Assembly (NCBI RefSeq): GCF_023935105.1
Contig: NZ_CP096040.1
Span: 496,001-560,000, forward strand
Reading direction: 5' to 3'
Length of the DNA: 64,000 nt
Origin: Caulobacter segnis
GTDB lineage: Bacteria > Pseudomonadota > Alphaproteobacteria > Caulobacterales > Caulobacteraceae
Numbering within the stretch: the first letter of the stretch is position 1; every line of letters starts with the position of its first letter. The notes beneath the pieces are model-generated. The model saw only the letters and a list, made by a program, of their open reading frames with translations, was not told the origin of the DNA and searched no databases. Shown in pieces: positions 33,401 through 42,338 of the stretch. The position numbers were made by a program, and so were the translations under genes.

Positions 33401-33866
33401 CACCCGGCTGACCTATATCCTCGATCCGGGTACGGTCGTCGCGGGCGCGGGCACGGTCACCAAGGCGCCGACCTACGGCAAGGGGCCCTGGCTGGGGGCC
33501 TCGCCCAAGGGCCTGAATCTGACGGTCTATTACGAGACCGAGAAATTCAACGCCCGCGTCTCGATGGCCAAGCGCGACGCCTACAAGACGACCTATCCGT
33601 TGACGGCCGGCAGCTGCGATCCCGGCCTCCAGGCCAACGGCTCGGCGTGCGACAGCCCGCTGATCAACGAGTTCGGGGCCTCGGCGGCGACGACCAACGT
33701 CGACATGTCGGTGCGCTACTCGCCGCTCAAGCAGGTCAGCATCACCTTCGAGGCGTTGAACATCACCGACGAGAAGGCCACCCGCTACAGCTACACCGAT
33801 CCGGTCATCCAGTCGTACGGCGCCAGCGGTCCGAACTATCGGCTCGGGGTCCGCTACAAGTTCTAA
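30420..33866 (+). CDS. TonB-dependent outer-membrane receptor
   Basis: A 1148-residue receptor of the large oligosaccharide type seen in Caulobacterales. A signal peptide (about residues 1-31, SIAAFAAAAPGLVAAQ) is followed by SEVVVTGYRASLQSALNLKK, the entry to the plug domain, with LAESLQRLPGISIDRDNGEG and RTISVRGLSGDFSRVRINN typical of the plug. The 22-strand barrel ends in the aromatic terminus RLGVRYKF. A cysteine pair (FDCNCINKY) lies in an extracellular loop. The ATG at 30420 follows ggggagaaacca, a good ribosome-binding site. Its neighbours (sigma, FecR, LacI-like operator) point to regulated uptake of a carbohydrate or similar ligand. It ends at a strong terminator. Confidence 0.92.
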   Translation: MNIDRNKRRGRLLAGVSIAAFAAAAPGLVAAQTAAPAPPETVSEVVVTGYRASLQSALNLKKNSDVMMDAINAEDIADFPDSNLAESLQRLPGISIDRDNGEGRTISVRGLSGDFSRVRINNMEALSTGAANDAGSSPNRSRAFDFNAFASELFSSVRVRKSSSAEADEGSLGATVDLITGRPFDYKKSQMAFSAEDSYYQNGKKHSPRITGLFSDRWFDGKMGVLVSAAWAKRNSEDDSYNRGTGSSDYVYRGSTWTGDELPGRAGFAAPTGTVFSALIPTTLTGSALNAYKADPANYYNPMANPAAYAAMTGSDPAAYAKLYPGCAAVAAQAVAGLTPTTPGCNNSLIRFPALASINQRNVETERLGLTGSFQLQLAERTRLTIDGLYSKFDSVSTNYQIGAVGLNRNNTNASYSYGANVPTATVRNGSAMTDAQRRGLYPGTCTFAAETELSPGTDCGQALNGATPLAGYAYSYNPYNLDAYDYYTNPNSPGYAGEASTLPFRGQLIGRPAVKVLDAEVVGQNAEYLKLANVDWRSGADRGAYTTDFRQVSVNLDHEFSDKLKAQVSVGTSRSENVNVGTLVEFNAMDVQGPFVFDERGATGMPKFDVGFNAADPNQWGIVKGFSAMRNYRRTTINDYKGGKIDLTYDLDDHWTIKGGVTKRQFEFSTDQYERNSDLLNPTEKEAKVTVSSLGQVIEFGDGLDVPTGSTTSFFAPNLEAFSSVFGFDCNCINKYGDFRITRKRNRTASFGVTEKNLSYYAQFNFDYQVWGGRRLFGNVGVRQAETDVLAYGETTAGRRITGENSYTDTLPSGNLTWEAYDNLYIRFAAAKVMARPLLGNLSPAVTGISIPGDGSSIGGTITVGNTKLSPFRGKAYDIAAEWYFNKGGLISLAYFRKDIDSFPQTVFYEAPLSNFLDADAIAALKLQFPGETGGDVFRRAYIDADNPVLARQVRDAPGGYLQGWEFNFQQDLTFLPWYFKNLGVQFNMTKLDTRLTYILDPGTVVAGAGTVTKAPTYGKGPWLGASPKGLNLTVYYETEKFNARVSMAKRDAYKTTYPLTAGSCDPGLQANGSACDSPLINEFGASAATTNVDMSVRYSPLKQVSITFEALNITDEKATRYSYTDPVIQSYGASGPNYRLGVRYKF

Positions 33867-33892
33867 GACGGTCCTTTCCAGATCGACGCCTT

Positions 33893-33920
33893 GGGGCCGC
33901 GCAGAGCGCGGCCCCTTTTT
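33893..33920 (+). terminator. Rho-independent terminator of the TonB receptor unit
   Basis: A ten-base-pair GC stem (ggggccgcgc / gcgcggcccc) around loop aga, followed at once by ttttt. It starts 27 bases after the receptor stop. Confidence 0.9.
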
Positions 33921-34162
33921 GTTTGTCTTCGGTGCGTCATTCCGTCGCGGGCTGGCTCGTTCGGGCGCAACCGTTGAGGGTGGAGCCCTTGCCGTGAAGC
34001 TCCGTACGCGCACGAGACCCTCGGCGTCGGAAAAATCGAGACAAATTGCCGCTCCGCCTCAGGTTGTCCCATTTACCGTAATTTAAGGGCGCGGCCTACA
34101 AAGTTTCCACAGCCAAATATTTCGCATATCGGCGATATATATTTGTCGCGGGGGCGACTTTA

Positions 34163-34483
34163 TTGTCTGACGTCGGATCAGGAACGATCTCGTTCGCCGG
34201 TGAGGTGACGATTTCAAATATCGGTGAAGCCCATGAGCAGCTCGGAGCCTTGCTTCGCGAGCAGGGCGCCATTGTCATCGATATTCAGGACCTGACCGAC
34301 ACTGATCTGACGTTCGTCCAACTCTTGGAATCGGCTCGGCGCAAGGCGGGCGAGAACGGCGTCGGCCTGTCGCTCAACACGCCGGCCGCTGGCTCACTAC
34401 TGGAAGTCCTCCGGCGCGGCGGATTCCTGGACGACGAAACCTCGGACCGCGCCCAGTTCTGGCTTCAAGGGGCAGCTCAATGA
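34163..34483 (+). CDS. STAS-domain protein of the chemotaxis cluster
   Basis: A 106-residue single-domain STAS protein, the fold of anti-sigma-factor antagonists. It has GAIVIDIQDLTDTDLTFVQL, where the phosphorylatable serine of SpoIIAA-type proteins would fall near the DTDL segment; no clear serine is there. STAS proteins are often found at the head of alternative chemotaxis clusters. The only sensible start is the TTG at 34163. The stop overlaps the CheY start by four bases, so it is the first gene of the chemotaxis operon. Confidence 0.75.
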   Translation: MSDVGSGTISFAGEVTISNIGEAHEQLGALLREQGAIVIDIQDLTDTDLTFVQLLESARRKAGENGVGLSLNTPAAGSLLEVLRRGGFLDDETSDRAQFWLQGAAQ

Positions 34484-34845
34484 CCGCGATCCTCACCGTC
34501 GACGATTCCGCCAGCATCCGTCAGGCGATCAAGATCGCCCTGAGCGGCGAAGGCTACGCCGTGACCGAGGCCGTCAACGGCCAGGACGGCCTGGACAAGG
34601 GCAGCGCCGGCGGCTTCGACCTTATCGTCACAGACCTGAACATGCCGGTCATGGACGGCCTGGCCATGATCCGCGAGCTGCGCAAGCGCCCGGCCGGCGC
34701 CGGCGTGCCGATCCTGTTCCTGACCACCGAATCCGACGCCGAGATCAAGGCGCAGGCCAAGGCGGCCGGGGCCACCGGCTGGCTGACCAAGCCCTTCGAT
34801 CCCGAGCAACTAGTCCGGGTCGTCAAGAAGGTCCTCGCCAAGTGA
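34480..34845 (+). CDS. cheY: CheY-like chemotaxis response regulator
   Basis: A 121-residue single receiver domain. The acidic pair is VDDS (Asp8, Asp9), the phosphorylated aspartate is Asp52 in VTDLNMPVMDG, the switch threonine is in FLTTES and the lysine is in LTKPFDP. With no output domain it would bind the flagellar switch or act as a phosphate sink. It overlaps the STAS gene and cheA by four bases each, so the three are translated as a coupled unit. Confidence 0.92.
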   Translation: MTAILTVDDSASIRQAIKIALSGEGYAVTEAVNGQDGLDKGSAGGFDLIVTDLNMPVMDGLAMIRELRKRPAGAGVPILFLTTESDAEIKAQAKAAGATGWLTKPFDPEQLVRVVKKVLAK

Positions 34846-36866
34846 GCGGTCAGGATCCCGTCGAGATCTTCCGCCAGGAAGCGCAGGAGCTGTTCGAGGA
34901 CATCGAGCAGGGCCTGCTCGATCTGGCCCACCGTCCCGGGGATCGTGATCTGGTGGACGCCGTCTTCCGCGGCCTCCACACCCTGAAGGGCTCGGGCGCC
35001 ATGTTCGGCTTCGACGCCCTCGCCGCCTTCACCCACCACTGTGAAACCGCCTTCGACCGCGTCCGGAAGGGCGAGGTCGCCGCGACCTCCGAACTGGTCG
35101 GCGCGGTCCTGGCCTGCCAGGACCACATGCGAGCCCTGGCCGAGGGCCGACCGGCCGAGGCGGCCGTCGGCGAGGCCCTGCTGGCCGAACTGCACCGCGT
35201 GGTCGCCAGCGCCGGCGGCTCGGCCGTCGAGACGCCCGCCGCGTCCGCCGCCGCCCCGGCCTCGACGCCCGCCGCCCCCAGCCTCAAGACCTGGCGCGTG
35301 ACGCTCAGCCTGCCGGCCGACGCCCTGGTCAACGGCACCCGCCCATTGCCGCTGCTGGACGAACTGCGCGAGCTGGGCGACTGCACGGTCGTCGCCGTCA
35401 CCGACGCCGTTCCCGATTTCGACGCCCTGGTGCCGACCGAGTGCCATCTGGCCTGGGACGTGACCCTGGTCACCAAGCACGGCCGCGACGCGATCGAGGA
35501 CGTCTTCATCTTCGTGATCGACGACATGACGCTGGACATCCAGGACGTCACGCCGGTCGAGGTTCCAGCCGAAGCGCCCGTCGAAGCCCTCGCCGAGATC
35601 GTCACCGAGGCCGCGCCCGCCGCCGTCGCGTCGCAGGCCGCCGCCGCGCCCGTGGAGGCCGCCAACGAAGGCCGCGCCACCAAGACCAGCGGCGACACCG
35701 TCCGCGTCCCGGCCGAGCGCCTGGACGAGATGATGGACCGCGTGGGCGAGCTGGTGATCGCCCAGTCGCGCCTCAAGCAACTGGCCGCCAGCAGCAGCGA
35801 CATCGCGCTGCGCGCCGTCGCCGAGGAAATCGAGCGCCTGGCCGCGGAAATGCGCGACACGATGATGGTCGTGCGCATGGTGCCGATCGCTCAGCTGTTC
35901 GGCCGCTTCCGCCGCCTGATCCACGACCTGGCGCGCGACACCGGCAAGTCGATCACGCTCTCGACCGAGGGCGAGGCGACCGAGCTGGACAAGACCGTCA
36001 TCGAACGCCTCGCCGACCCGCTGATCCATCTGATCCGCAACTCGGCCGACCACGGCCTTGAGACGCCCGAACAACGCCGCGCCGCCGGCAAGTCCGAGAC
36101 CGGCCACATCGTCCTGGCGGCGCGCCAGTCGGGCGCCGAGGTGGTGATCACCATCACCGACGACGGCCGTGGCGTCGATCGCGCCCGGGTCCGCGCCAAG
36201 GCCGAGGAAAACGGCCTGATCCAGCCGGGTCAGGTGCTCAGCGACAACGAACTGCTGCAGCTGATCTTCGCCCCCGGCTTCTCGACGGCGGCGGCGATCA
36301 CCAACCTATCCGGTCGCGGCGTCGGCATGGACGTCGTCAAGAAGACCATCGAGGGCCTGCGGGGCGCGATCGAAATCACCAGCACCCCGGGCCACGGCTC
36401 GGTCGTCTCGCTGCGCATCCCGCTGACCCTGGCCATCATCGATGGCCTGCTGGTTCGCGTCGGAAGCGGCCGCTACGTCATCCCGCTGTCCTCGGTCGAG
36501 GAGTGCGTGGAGCTGTCGGTCGAGCAGGACGTACGCTCGGCGGGCCGCAGCCTGATCACCCTGCGCGACCAACTGGTGCCGTTCATCCGCCTGCGGCAGA
36601 TGTTCAAGACCGGCCTGGCGCCCGATCCGCACCAGAAGATCGTCGTGGTCTCCACGGGCGGACATGAGCGCGTCGGGCTGGTCGTCGACCAGATCCTCGG
36701 CGACCACCAGACCGTCATCAAGCCGCTGTCGCCGTTCCATGCCGACGTCGGCGCCTTCTCGGGCGCGACGATCCTGGGGGATGGCGGCGTGGCCCTGATC
36801 CTCGACATCGGCAGCCTAGTGGCCGCCGGTCAACGCCACGACGCGCAGACGCGCGCCGCCAGCTGA
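34842..36866 (+). CDS. cheA: Chemotaxis histidine kinase CheA
   Basis: A 674-residue kinase. The N-terminal HPt domain carries phospho-His46 in RGLHTLKGSG. An Ala/Pro-rich linker and a second domain (P2-like or Hpt-related, about residues 145-235) follow, with another Ala-rich linker. The dimerisation domain starts at VRVPAERLDEMMDRVGELVI, the ATPase has LIHLIRNSADHGLE and ITDDGRGVD then NLSGRGVGMDVVKK, and the C-terminal CheW-like P5 domain runs to the end. The whole set is intact. It couples MCP state to phosphorylation of CheY and CheB. Confidence 0.95.
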   Translation: MSGQDPVEIFRQEAQELFEDIEQGLLDLAHRPGDRDLVDAVFRGLHTLKGSGAMFGFDALAAFTHHCETAFDRVRKGEVAATSELVGAVLACQDHMRALAEGRPAEAAVGEALLAELHRVVASAGGSAVETPAASAAAPASTPAAPSLKTWRVTLSLPADALVNGTRPLPLLDELRELGDCTVVAVTDAVPDFDALVPTECHLAWDVTLVTKHGRDAIEDVFIFVIDDMTLDIQDVTPVEVPAEAPVEALAEIVTEAAPAAVASQAAAAPVEAANEGRATKTSGDTVRVPAERLDEMMDRVGELVIAQSRLKQLAASSSDIALRAVAEEIERLAAEMRDTMMVVRMVPIAQLFGRFRRLIHDLARDTGKSITLSTEGEATELDKTVIERLADPLIHLIRNSADHGLETPEQRRAAGKSETGHIVLAARQSGAEVVITITDDGRGVDRARVRAKAEENGLIQPGQVLSDNELLQLIFAPGFSTAAAITNLSGRGVGMDVVKKTIEGLRGAIEITSTPGHGSVVSLRIPLTLAIIDGLLVRVGSGRYVIPLSSVEECVELSVEQDVRSAGRSLITLRDQLVPFIRLRQMFKTGLAPDPHQKIVVVSTGGHERVGLVVDQILGDHQTVIKPLSPFHADVGAFSGATILGDGGVALILDIGSLVAAGQRHDAQTRAAS

Positions 36867-36880
36867 GAAGGGGCCCGGAC

Positions 36881-37378
36881 ATGACCACCGAACTTCCGAC
36901 CGGCCCGATCGAGGCCCTGACCTTCGACCTGCGCGGCGAGACCTTCGCCCTCGAAGCCGGCCTCGTGCGCGAGGTGCTGGACCTGCTGCCCGAGACCGAC
37001 GTGCCGGGCGCCCCGGCCTTCGTCGGCGCGGTGATCAACTTCCGGGGCCGGGTCATCCCGCTGGTCGACCTGCGCGTCGCCTTCGACATGGAGGCGGCCG
37101 AGCCCACGATCGACAGCCGCATCGTCGTCATCGAGCACGCGCTGGATGGTGAGCCGACCCTGATCGGCCTTCGCGCCGACAAGGTCCACGAAGTCACTTC
37201 CATCGCCCACGACATCACCGAGGACGCGCCGCGCGTCGGCCTGAAATGGCGCGCGGACTTCATTCGCCTGCTCGCGCGCCGGGACGGCGACGTGATCGTC
37301 ATCCCCGACCTCGACCAGATCTTCGCGGCGCGCGGCCAGACCGCCGTCGTCACCCCCATCAACGCGGCGCAAGCCTGA
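36881..37378 (+). CDS. cheW: Chemotaxis coupling protein CheW (first)
   Basis: A 165-residue CheW-domain protein linking MCPs to Che[21 protein letters not shown], then [18 protein letters not shown], the diagnostic NxRGxxxPxxDL block, and a C-terminal [12 protein letters not shown]. The ATG is 14 bases after cheA and is preceded by gagaagggg. It is one of two CheW genes in this cluster and is not closely similar to the other, so they may serve different receptors. Confidence 0.92.
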   Translation: MTTELPTGPIEALTFDLRGETFALEAGLVREVLDLLPETDVPGAPAFVGAVINFRGRVIPLVDLRVAFDMEAAEPTIDSRIVVIEHALDGEPTLIGLRADKVHEVTSIAHDITEDAPRVGLKWRADFIRLLARRDGDVIVIPDLDQIFAARGQTAVVTPINAAQA

Positions 37379-37392
37379 GCTGGACCTTCCAC

Positions 37393-39210
37393 ATGCGCTT
37401 CACCATCAAACTCAAGCTCGGCCTGGCCTTCGGCCTGCTCATCGTCCTGATGACGGCTTCGACGCTGCTGGGCATCAGCTCGCTGAACAAGATCAACTCG
37501 GCCCAGACCGCGATGATCGTCGGGCCGATGGCCCAGTTGCAACGCGCCCAGGCCGCCAACATCGCCCTGCTGCAGATCACCCGCGCCCAGAAGAACATGG
37601 CTCTGGCGACCAACGACGACGAACTGCGCGGCCAGAACGAGAAGGCCGACAAGCAGCGCAAGGAAGTCCAGAGCCTGATCGACCAGGGCGTGGCCAAGGC
37701 GACCAGCGATGACGCCAAGGTCAAGTGGACCGCCCTCGAGCAGGACTGGGAAACCTACGCCGCGATCGACCTGAAGCAGCGCGAGGCCCTGATGTCGGGA
37801 CGCCGCGCCGAGGCGGTGACGATGATGTCGACCGTGCAGCGTCCGGCGACCAACGCCGTGAGCCAGCGCGTTGACGATCTGGTGGCTTTCAACACCCAGC
37901 GCCTGCACGCTGCCGACGAGGAAGGCAACCAGACCTTCGCCGCCGCCCGGAACGTCCTGATCGCCGTGGTGATCGGCTCGCTGCTGATCGGTGTCGCGGC
38001 CGCGGCCTGGATCTCGCTCACGATCGGCAAGGGCCTCGCCAAGATCGCCGATCTGGCCAACGCCGTCGCCCTGGGCGACCTGGACCAGCGCGTCAACATC
38101 ACGACCAACGACGAGATCAAGGACCTCGTGGATACGGTCAACCGCATGACCGAAAATCTGCGCGCCACCGCCGCCGTCGCCGACAAGGTGGCCGACGGCG
38201 ACCTGACCGTCGAGACCAAGCCTCTGTCGGACAAGGACACGCTGGGCATCGCCCTGGAACGCATGGTCGAGCGCCTGCGGGGCGTGGTCTCGGACGCCAT
38301 CTCGGCCTCGGAGAATGTCTCGGCGGGCAGCCAGGAACTGTCGGCGGCCTCCGAGCAGGTCAGCCAAGGCGCCACCGAACAGGCCTCTTCGGCCGAAGAG
38401 GCTTCGGCCTCGATGGAAGAGATGGCCTCGAACATCAAGCAGAACGCCGACAACGCCGCCCAGACCGAGAAGATCGCCCGCCAGTCGGCGATCGACGCCG
38501 AGGCCTCGGGTGAAGCGGTCAATCGCGCCGTCGACGCCATGCAGACGATCGCCGAGAAGATCGCCATCGTGCAGGAAATCGCCCGCCAGACCGACCTGCT
38601 GGCCCTGAACGCCGCCGTCGAGGCCGCCCGCGCCGGCGAGCACGGCCGTGGCTTCGCCGTCGTCGCCTCGGAAGTGCGCAAGCTGGCCGAGCGTTCGCAG
38701 ACCGCCGCCACCGAGATCAGCGCCGTGTCGTCCGACACGGTGAAGGCCGCCCAGTCGGCCGGCGAGATGCTGACCACCCTGGTGCCGAACATCCGCAAGA
38801 CCGCCGAGCTGGTCTCCGAGATCAGCGCCGCCTGCCGCGAGCAGGACATCGGCGCCTCGCAGATCAACGAGGCCATCCAGCAGTTGGACAAGGTCACGCA
38901 ACAGAACGCTTCGGCCTCGGAGCAGATGTCGGCCACGTCCGAGGAGCTCGCCGCCCAGGCCGAGGAACTGCAGACCTCGATCGCCTACTTCCGCCTGTCG
39001 AATGGCGGCCAGGGCGTGCGCAAGCCCGCCGCCTCGGCGCCGGTCGTGCGCCTGCCAGCCCGCGCCGCCGCCAAGCCGGTCGCGCCGAAGGCCGCCGCCC
39101 GCAAGGCGCCGCGCGCCGTCGCCGCCCAGCAGGCCCGCGCCCAAGGTTTCGCCCTGGACCTCAGCCAGGGCGGCCCGGACGCCGACGACCGCGAATTCAC
39201 TGAATACTGA
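37393..39210 (+). CDS. Methyl-accepting chemotaxis protein with tandem HAMP domains
   Basis: A 605-residue membrane receptor. Helix 1 lies near residues 9-31, a periplasmic four-helix-type sensor near 32-190, and helix 2 near 191-212. Two HAMP-like segments follow in succession ([20 protein letters not shown] and then [20 protein letters not shown]), before the signalling domain with tip [20 protein letters not shown]. The C-terminus has an Ala/Pro-rich linker and the tail [19 protein letters not shown]. The tail is shared with the next MCP and could tether CheR or CheB. The signalling domain is nearly identical in DNA to that of the neighbouring MCP. Confidence 0.93.
   Translation: MRFTIKLKLGLAFGLLIVLMTASTLLGISSLNKINSAQTAMIVGPMAQLQRAQAANIALLQITRAQKNMALATNDDELRGQNEKADKQRKEVQSLIDQGVAKATSDDAKVKWTALEQDWETYAAIDLKQREALMSGRRAEAVTMMSTVQRPATNAVSQRVDDLVAFNTQRLHAADEEGNQTFAAARNVLIAVVIGSLLIGVAAAAWISLTIGKGLAKIADLANAVALGDLDQRVNITTNDEIKDLVDTVNRMTENLRATAAVADKVADGDLTVETKPLSDKDTLGIALERMVERLRGVVSDAISASENVSAGSQELSAASEQVSQGATEQASSAEEASASMEEMASNIKQNADNAAQTEKIARQSAIDAEASGEAVNRAVDAMQTIAEKIAIVQEIARQTDLLALNAAVEAARAGEHGRGFAVVASEVRKLAERSQTAATEISAVSSDTVKAAQSAGEMLTTLVPNIRKTAELVSEISAACREQDIGASQINEAIQQLDKVTQQNASASEQMSATSEELAAQAEELQTSIAYFRLSNGGQGVRKPAASAPVVRLPARAAAKPVAPKAAARKAPRAVAAQQARAQGFALDLSQGGPDADDREFTEY
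38272..38994 (+). repeat. MCP signalling-domain direct repeat, copy 1
   Basis: 723 bases, colinear without indels to 40008-40730 at an offset of 1736 and nearly identical. The parts of the two genes before and after the repeat diverge strongly. This indicates recent duplication or ongoing gene conversion. Confidence 0.9.
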
Positions 39211-39248
39211 CTGACCCTCGACCCCGCTCACGCCGAAGGATCAAGACC

Positions 39249-40928
39249 ATGCGTTTCACTATCAAGCTCCAACTGGGTTTGGCTTTCGGCCTGATCATCG
39301 CCCTGTTGCTGACGGCCACCCTGTTCGGCGTGAACAGCCTGTCCTCGACCAACCGCGACATGAACGCGATGGTCGATGGCCCGGCCGTCCGCCTGCAGGC
39401 GGCGCAGGAGCTGAACATCCACATGCTGAATGTGGTGCGGTTCGAGAAGAACATGGTCCTGGTCGACACCCCCGAGGAAGTGAAGACCCTCGAGGCGTCG
39501 GTCGAGAAGGAGAAGAAGACCTTCGAAGCGCTGCTGGCCAAGGCCGAGGGCCTGGCCACGGCCGAGGGCAAGCCCAGGTGGCAGGCCCTGGGCGGCGCCT
39601 GGGAGCGTCTGCTCAGCGCGCATGAACGGGTCTACGGCCTGGCCGTCGTCAACAACGACGCCGGCGCCACGGCCGTCTCGATGGGCGAGGGCCGCAAGGC
39701 GGTCACCGAGGCGAGCGCGCAGGTGCAAGAATTGGTCGAGCTGTCGCAGGCTCAGCTGAACGCCGCCACCGACAAGGCCGACGAAGACTTCGCCAAGGTC
39801 CGCAACAGCCTGATCATCCTCGCGGCCGTCTCGCTGCTGATCGCCGCCGCCGCCGCGGTCTATATCTCGATGACGGTCAGCAAGGGCCTGAACCGCGCCT
39901 CGGAGGCGGTTCGCTCGGTCGCCGACGGTGACCTGACCAAGACGATCGACATCACCACCAAGGACGAGATCGCCGACCTGCTGGGCCACGTGAACGTCAT
40001 GATCGAACGCCTGCGCGGCGTGGTCTCGGACGCCATCTCGGCCTCCGAGAATGTCTCGGCCGGCAGCCAGGAGCTGTCGGCGGCCTCGGAGCAGGTCAGC
40101 CAAGGCGCAACCGAACAGGCCTCGTCGGCCGAGGAGGCTTCGGCCTCGATGGAAGAGATGGCCTCGAACATCAAGCAGAACGCCGACAACGCCGCCCAGA
40201 CCGAGAAGATCGCCCGCCAGTCGGCGATCGACGCCGAGACCTCGGGCCAGGCCGTGACCAAGGCCGTCGACGCCATGCAGACGATCGCCGAGAAGATCAC
40301 GATCGTGCAGGAAATCGCCCGCCAGACCGACCTGCTGGCCCTGAACGCCGCCGTCGAGGCCGCCCGCGCCGGCGAGCACGGTCGTGGCTTCGCCGTCGTC
40401 GCCTCGGAAGTGCGCAAGCTGGCCGAGCGCTCGCAGACCGCCGCCGCCGAGATCAGCGCCGTGTCGTCCGACACGGTGAAGGCCGCCCAGTCGGCCGGCG
40501 AGATGCTGACCACCCTGGTGCCGAACATCCGCAAGACCGCCGAGCTGGTCTCCGAGATCAGCGCCGCCTGCCGCGAGCAGGACATCGGCGCCTCGCAGAT
40601 CAACGAGGCCATCCAGCAGTTGGACAAGGTCACGCAACAGAACGCTTCGGCCTCGGAGCAGATGTCGGCCACCTCGGAAGAGCTCGCCGCCCAGGCCGAG
40701 GAACTGCAGACCTCCATCGCCTACTTCCGCACCGGCAACACCACGGCGGCGCGTCGTCCCGTCCGCGCGCCGGCCAAGCGCCCGGCCGCATCGACCGCTC
40801 GCAAGCCGGCCGCTTCGGCGCCGCGCCAGACGGTCGCCGCCCAGCAGGCTCGCGCCAACGGCTTCGCCCTCGACCTCAGCCAGGGTGGCCCGGACGCCGA
40901 CGACGCCGACTTCCGCGAGTACGCCTGA
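39249..40928 (+). CDS. Methyl-accepting chemotaxis protein
   Basis: A 559-residue membrane receptor. Helix 1 lies near residues 9-30, with a sensor region about 32-180 (predominantly helical, [16 protein letters not shown]), helix 2 near 188-206, one HAMP domain ([20 protein letters not shown]) and a signalling domain. That domain is almost identical to the preceding MCP's, whereas the sensor is quite different. The same C-terminal tail ([20 protein letters not shown]) follows an Ala/Arg/Pro linker. It overlaps the second cheW (TGATG). The ATG at 39249 has caaggatcaagacc-type spacing upstream with an aagga core. Confidence 0.93.
   Translation: MRFTIKLQLGLAFGLIIALLLTATLFGVNSLSSTNRDMNAMVDGPAVRLQAAQELNIHMLNVVRFEKNMVLVDTPEEVKTLEASVEKEKKTFEALLAKAEGLATAEGKPRWQALGGAWERLLSAHERVYGLAVVNNDAGATAVSMGEGRKAVTEASAQVQELVELSQAQLNAATDKADEDFAKVRNSLIILAAVSLLIAAAAAVYISMTVSKGLNRASEAVRSVADGDLTKTIDITTKDEIADLLGHVNVMIERLRGVVSDAISASENVSAGSQELSAASEQVSQGATEQASSAEEASASMEEMASNIKQNADNAAQTEKIARQSAIDAETSGQAVTKAVDAMQTIAEKITIVQEIARQTDLLALNAAVEAARAGEHGRGFAVVASEVRKLAERSQTAAAEISAVSSDTVKAAQSAGEMLTTLVPNIRKTAELVSEISAACREQDIGASQINEAIQQLDKVTQQNASASEQMSATSEELAAQAEELQTSIAYFRTGNTTAARRPVRAPAKRPAASTARKPAASAPRQTVAAQQARANGFALDLSQGGPDADDADFREYA
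40008..40730 (+). repeat. MCP signalling-domain direct repeat, copy 2
   Basis: The partner of 38272-38994, carrying the HAMP-proximal and signalling helices and tip of the second MCP. Both copies end at the same codon of the YFR motif just before the variable linker. Confidence 0.9.
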
Positions 40929-41416
40929 TGGCCGGCGCCGCTGATCAGCAGTTCGTCACCCTGGGGCTCGGCGCCGAGGTCTTCGCGGTGTCGGTCGCCC
41001 ATGTCCGCGAGATCCTCGACTACCAGGCGCCGTTCGCGATCCCGGAAGGGCCCAGCTACCTGATGGGCCTGACCGACGTGCGCGGCCGGGGCACGCCGAC
41101 CATCGACCTGCGCCTGAAGCTGGGCCTGCCAGCCATTCCGCCGACCGGCGCGACCCGCATCCTGGTGCTGGACGTGCCGCTGGAGGACCGTGTGCTGTCG
41201 CTGGGCCTGATCGCCGACCGCGTGATCGAGGTCGTGGCCTTCTCGGAAGACCAGGTCGAGGCCGCGCCGGATATCGGCGTGCCGTGGCGATCGGAATACA
41301 TCAAGGGCGTGGTGCGTCGTGACTCGGCCGCTGGGAAGGGGGGCTTCGTGGTCATCTTCGACCTCGCCCGCCTGCTGACCAGCCAGGACGCCGCCGCCCT
41401 CAGCCAAGCGGCCTAG
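40928..41416 (+). CDS. cheW: Chemotaxis coupling protein CheW (second)
   Basis: A 162-residue CheW-domain protein: FVTLGLGAEVFAVSVAHVRE, MGLTDVRGRGTPTIDLRLKL (the conserved NxRG block has D-V-R-G) and VVIFDLARLL at the end. Its start overlaps the MCP stop as TGATG. It is distinct in sequence from the CheW at 36881, so two coupling proteins serve the cluster. Confidence 0.93.
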   Translation: MAGAADQQFVTLGLGAEVFAVSVAHVREILDYQAPFAIPEGPSYLMGLTDVRGRGTPTIDLRLKLGLPAIPPTGATRILVLDVPLEDRVLSLGLIADRVIEVVAFSEDQVEAAPDIGVPWRSEYIKGVVRRDSAAGKGGFVVIFDLARLLTSQDAAALSQAA

Positions 41417-41469
41417 AACAGGCCGTCGAAGAGACAGCGGCGCGACAGACGCCGCGAACGGAGAAGCCC

Positions 41470-42330
41470 GTGTCGAGACATGCCGCCGTCGCCCTGCAGG
41501 CGCCCGAAGCCGAACAACTCAGCGCCCGCAATTTCCAGCGCCTGGCGACGTTCATCCAGGATTACAGCGGCATCAAGATGCCGGCCAACAAGCGCACCAT
41601 GCTGGAAGGCCGTCTGCGCCGCCGCATGCGGGCCACGCGGATCCCCGACGTCAACGCATACTGCCACTTCCTGTTCGAGGAAGACGGCCTGGCCGCCGAG
41701 ACCATCCACCTGATCGACGCGGTCACCACCAACAAGACCGAGTTCTTCCGCGAGCCGGCCCATTTCGACTTTCTGGTCGCCAAGGGGCTGCCGGCCCTGG
41801 CGGCCAAGGGCAAGCGCGAGATCAAGATCTGGAGCTCGGCCTGTTCGACGGGCGCCGAGCCCTACACGATCGCCATGATCATGGACGAGTTCTGCGAGAA
41901 GCAGCGCGGTCTCGACTATTCGATCCTGTGCACCGACATCTGCACCGAGGTGCTGGACCAGGCGATCGCCGGCCGCTTCTCGGAACAGATGATCGAGCCG
42001 GTCTCGATGGCGCGCCGCCAGCGCTATCTGATGCGGGCCCGCGACGCCTCGCGCGCCGAGATCCGGATCAAGCCGGAACTGCGCGGCAAGCTGTCGTTCG
42101 CCCGCCTGAACCTGATGGATGACGCCTATCCGATCGAGACCGATCTCGACGTCGTCTTCTGCCGCAACATCCTGATCTATTTCGACAAGGTGACCCAGGC
42201 CAAGGTGCTCAAGCGCCTATGCAACCATCTGGCGCCTGGCGGGTATCTGTTCCTGGGACACTCGGAGTCGATCGTCGGCATCGACCTGCCGGTCGTGCAG
42301 ATCGCCAACACCGTGTTCCAGAAGCGGTAG
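41470..42330 (+). CDS. cheR: Chemotaxis protein methyltransferase CheR
   Basis: A 286-residue enzyme that methylates receptor glutamates using SAM. The N-terminal helical domain with [16 protein letters not shown] recognises the receptor. The catalytic domain shows [13 protein letters not shown], the SAM-binding [16 protein letters not shown], the [12 protein letters not shown] block and the [15 protein letters not shown] end. The start is a GTG at 41470 with cggagaagccc upstream. Confidence 0.95.
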   Translation: MSRHAAVALQAPEAEQLSARNFQRLATFIQDYSGIKMPANKRTMLEGRLRRRMRATRIPDVNAYCHFLFEEDGLAAETIHLIDAVTTNKTEFFREPAHFDFLVAKGLPALAAKGKREIKIWSSACSTGAEPYTIAMIMDEFCEKQRGLDYSILCTDICTEVLDQAIAGRFSEQMIEPVSMARRQRYLMRARDASRAEIRIKPELRGKLSFARLNLMDDAYPIETDLDVVFCRNILIYFDKVTQAKVLKRLCNHLAPGGYLFLGHSESIVGIDLPVVQIANTVFQKR

Positions 42331-42338
42331 GGAACGCC

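Noticed and set aside
30399..34013. A very long open frame antisense to the TonB receptor
   Set aside because: It is a high-GC shadow of the receptor gene, rich in Arg, Val, Gly and Asp with no motif. The plus-strand receptor is complete.
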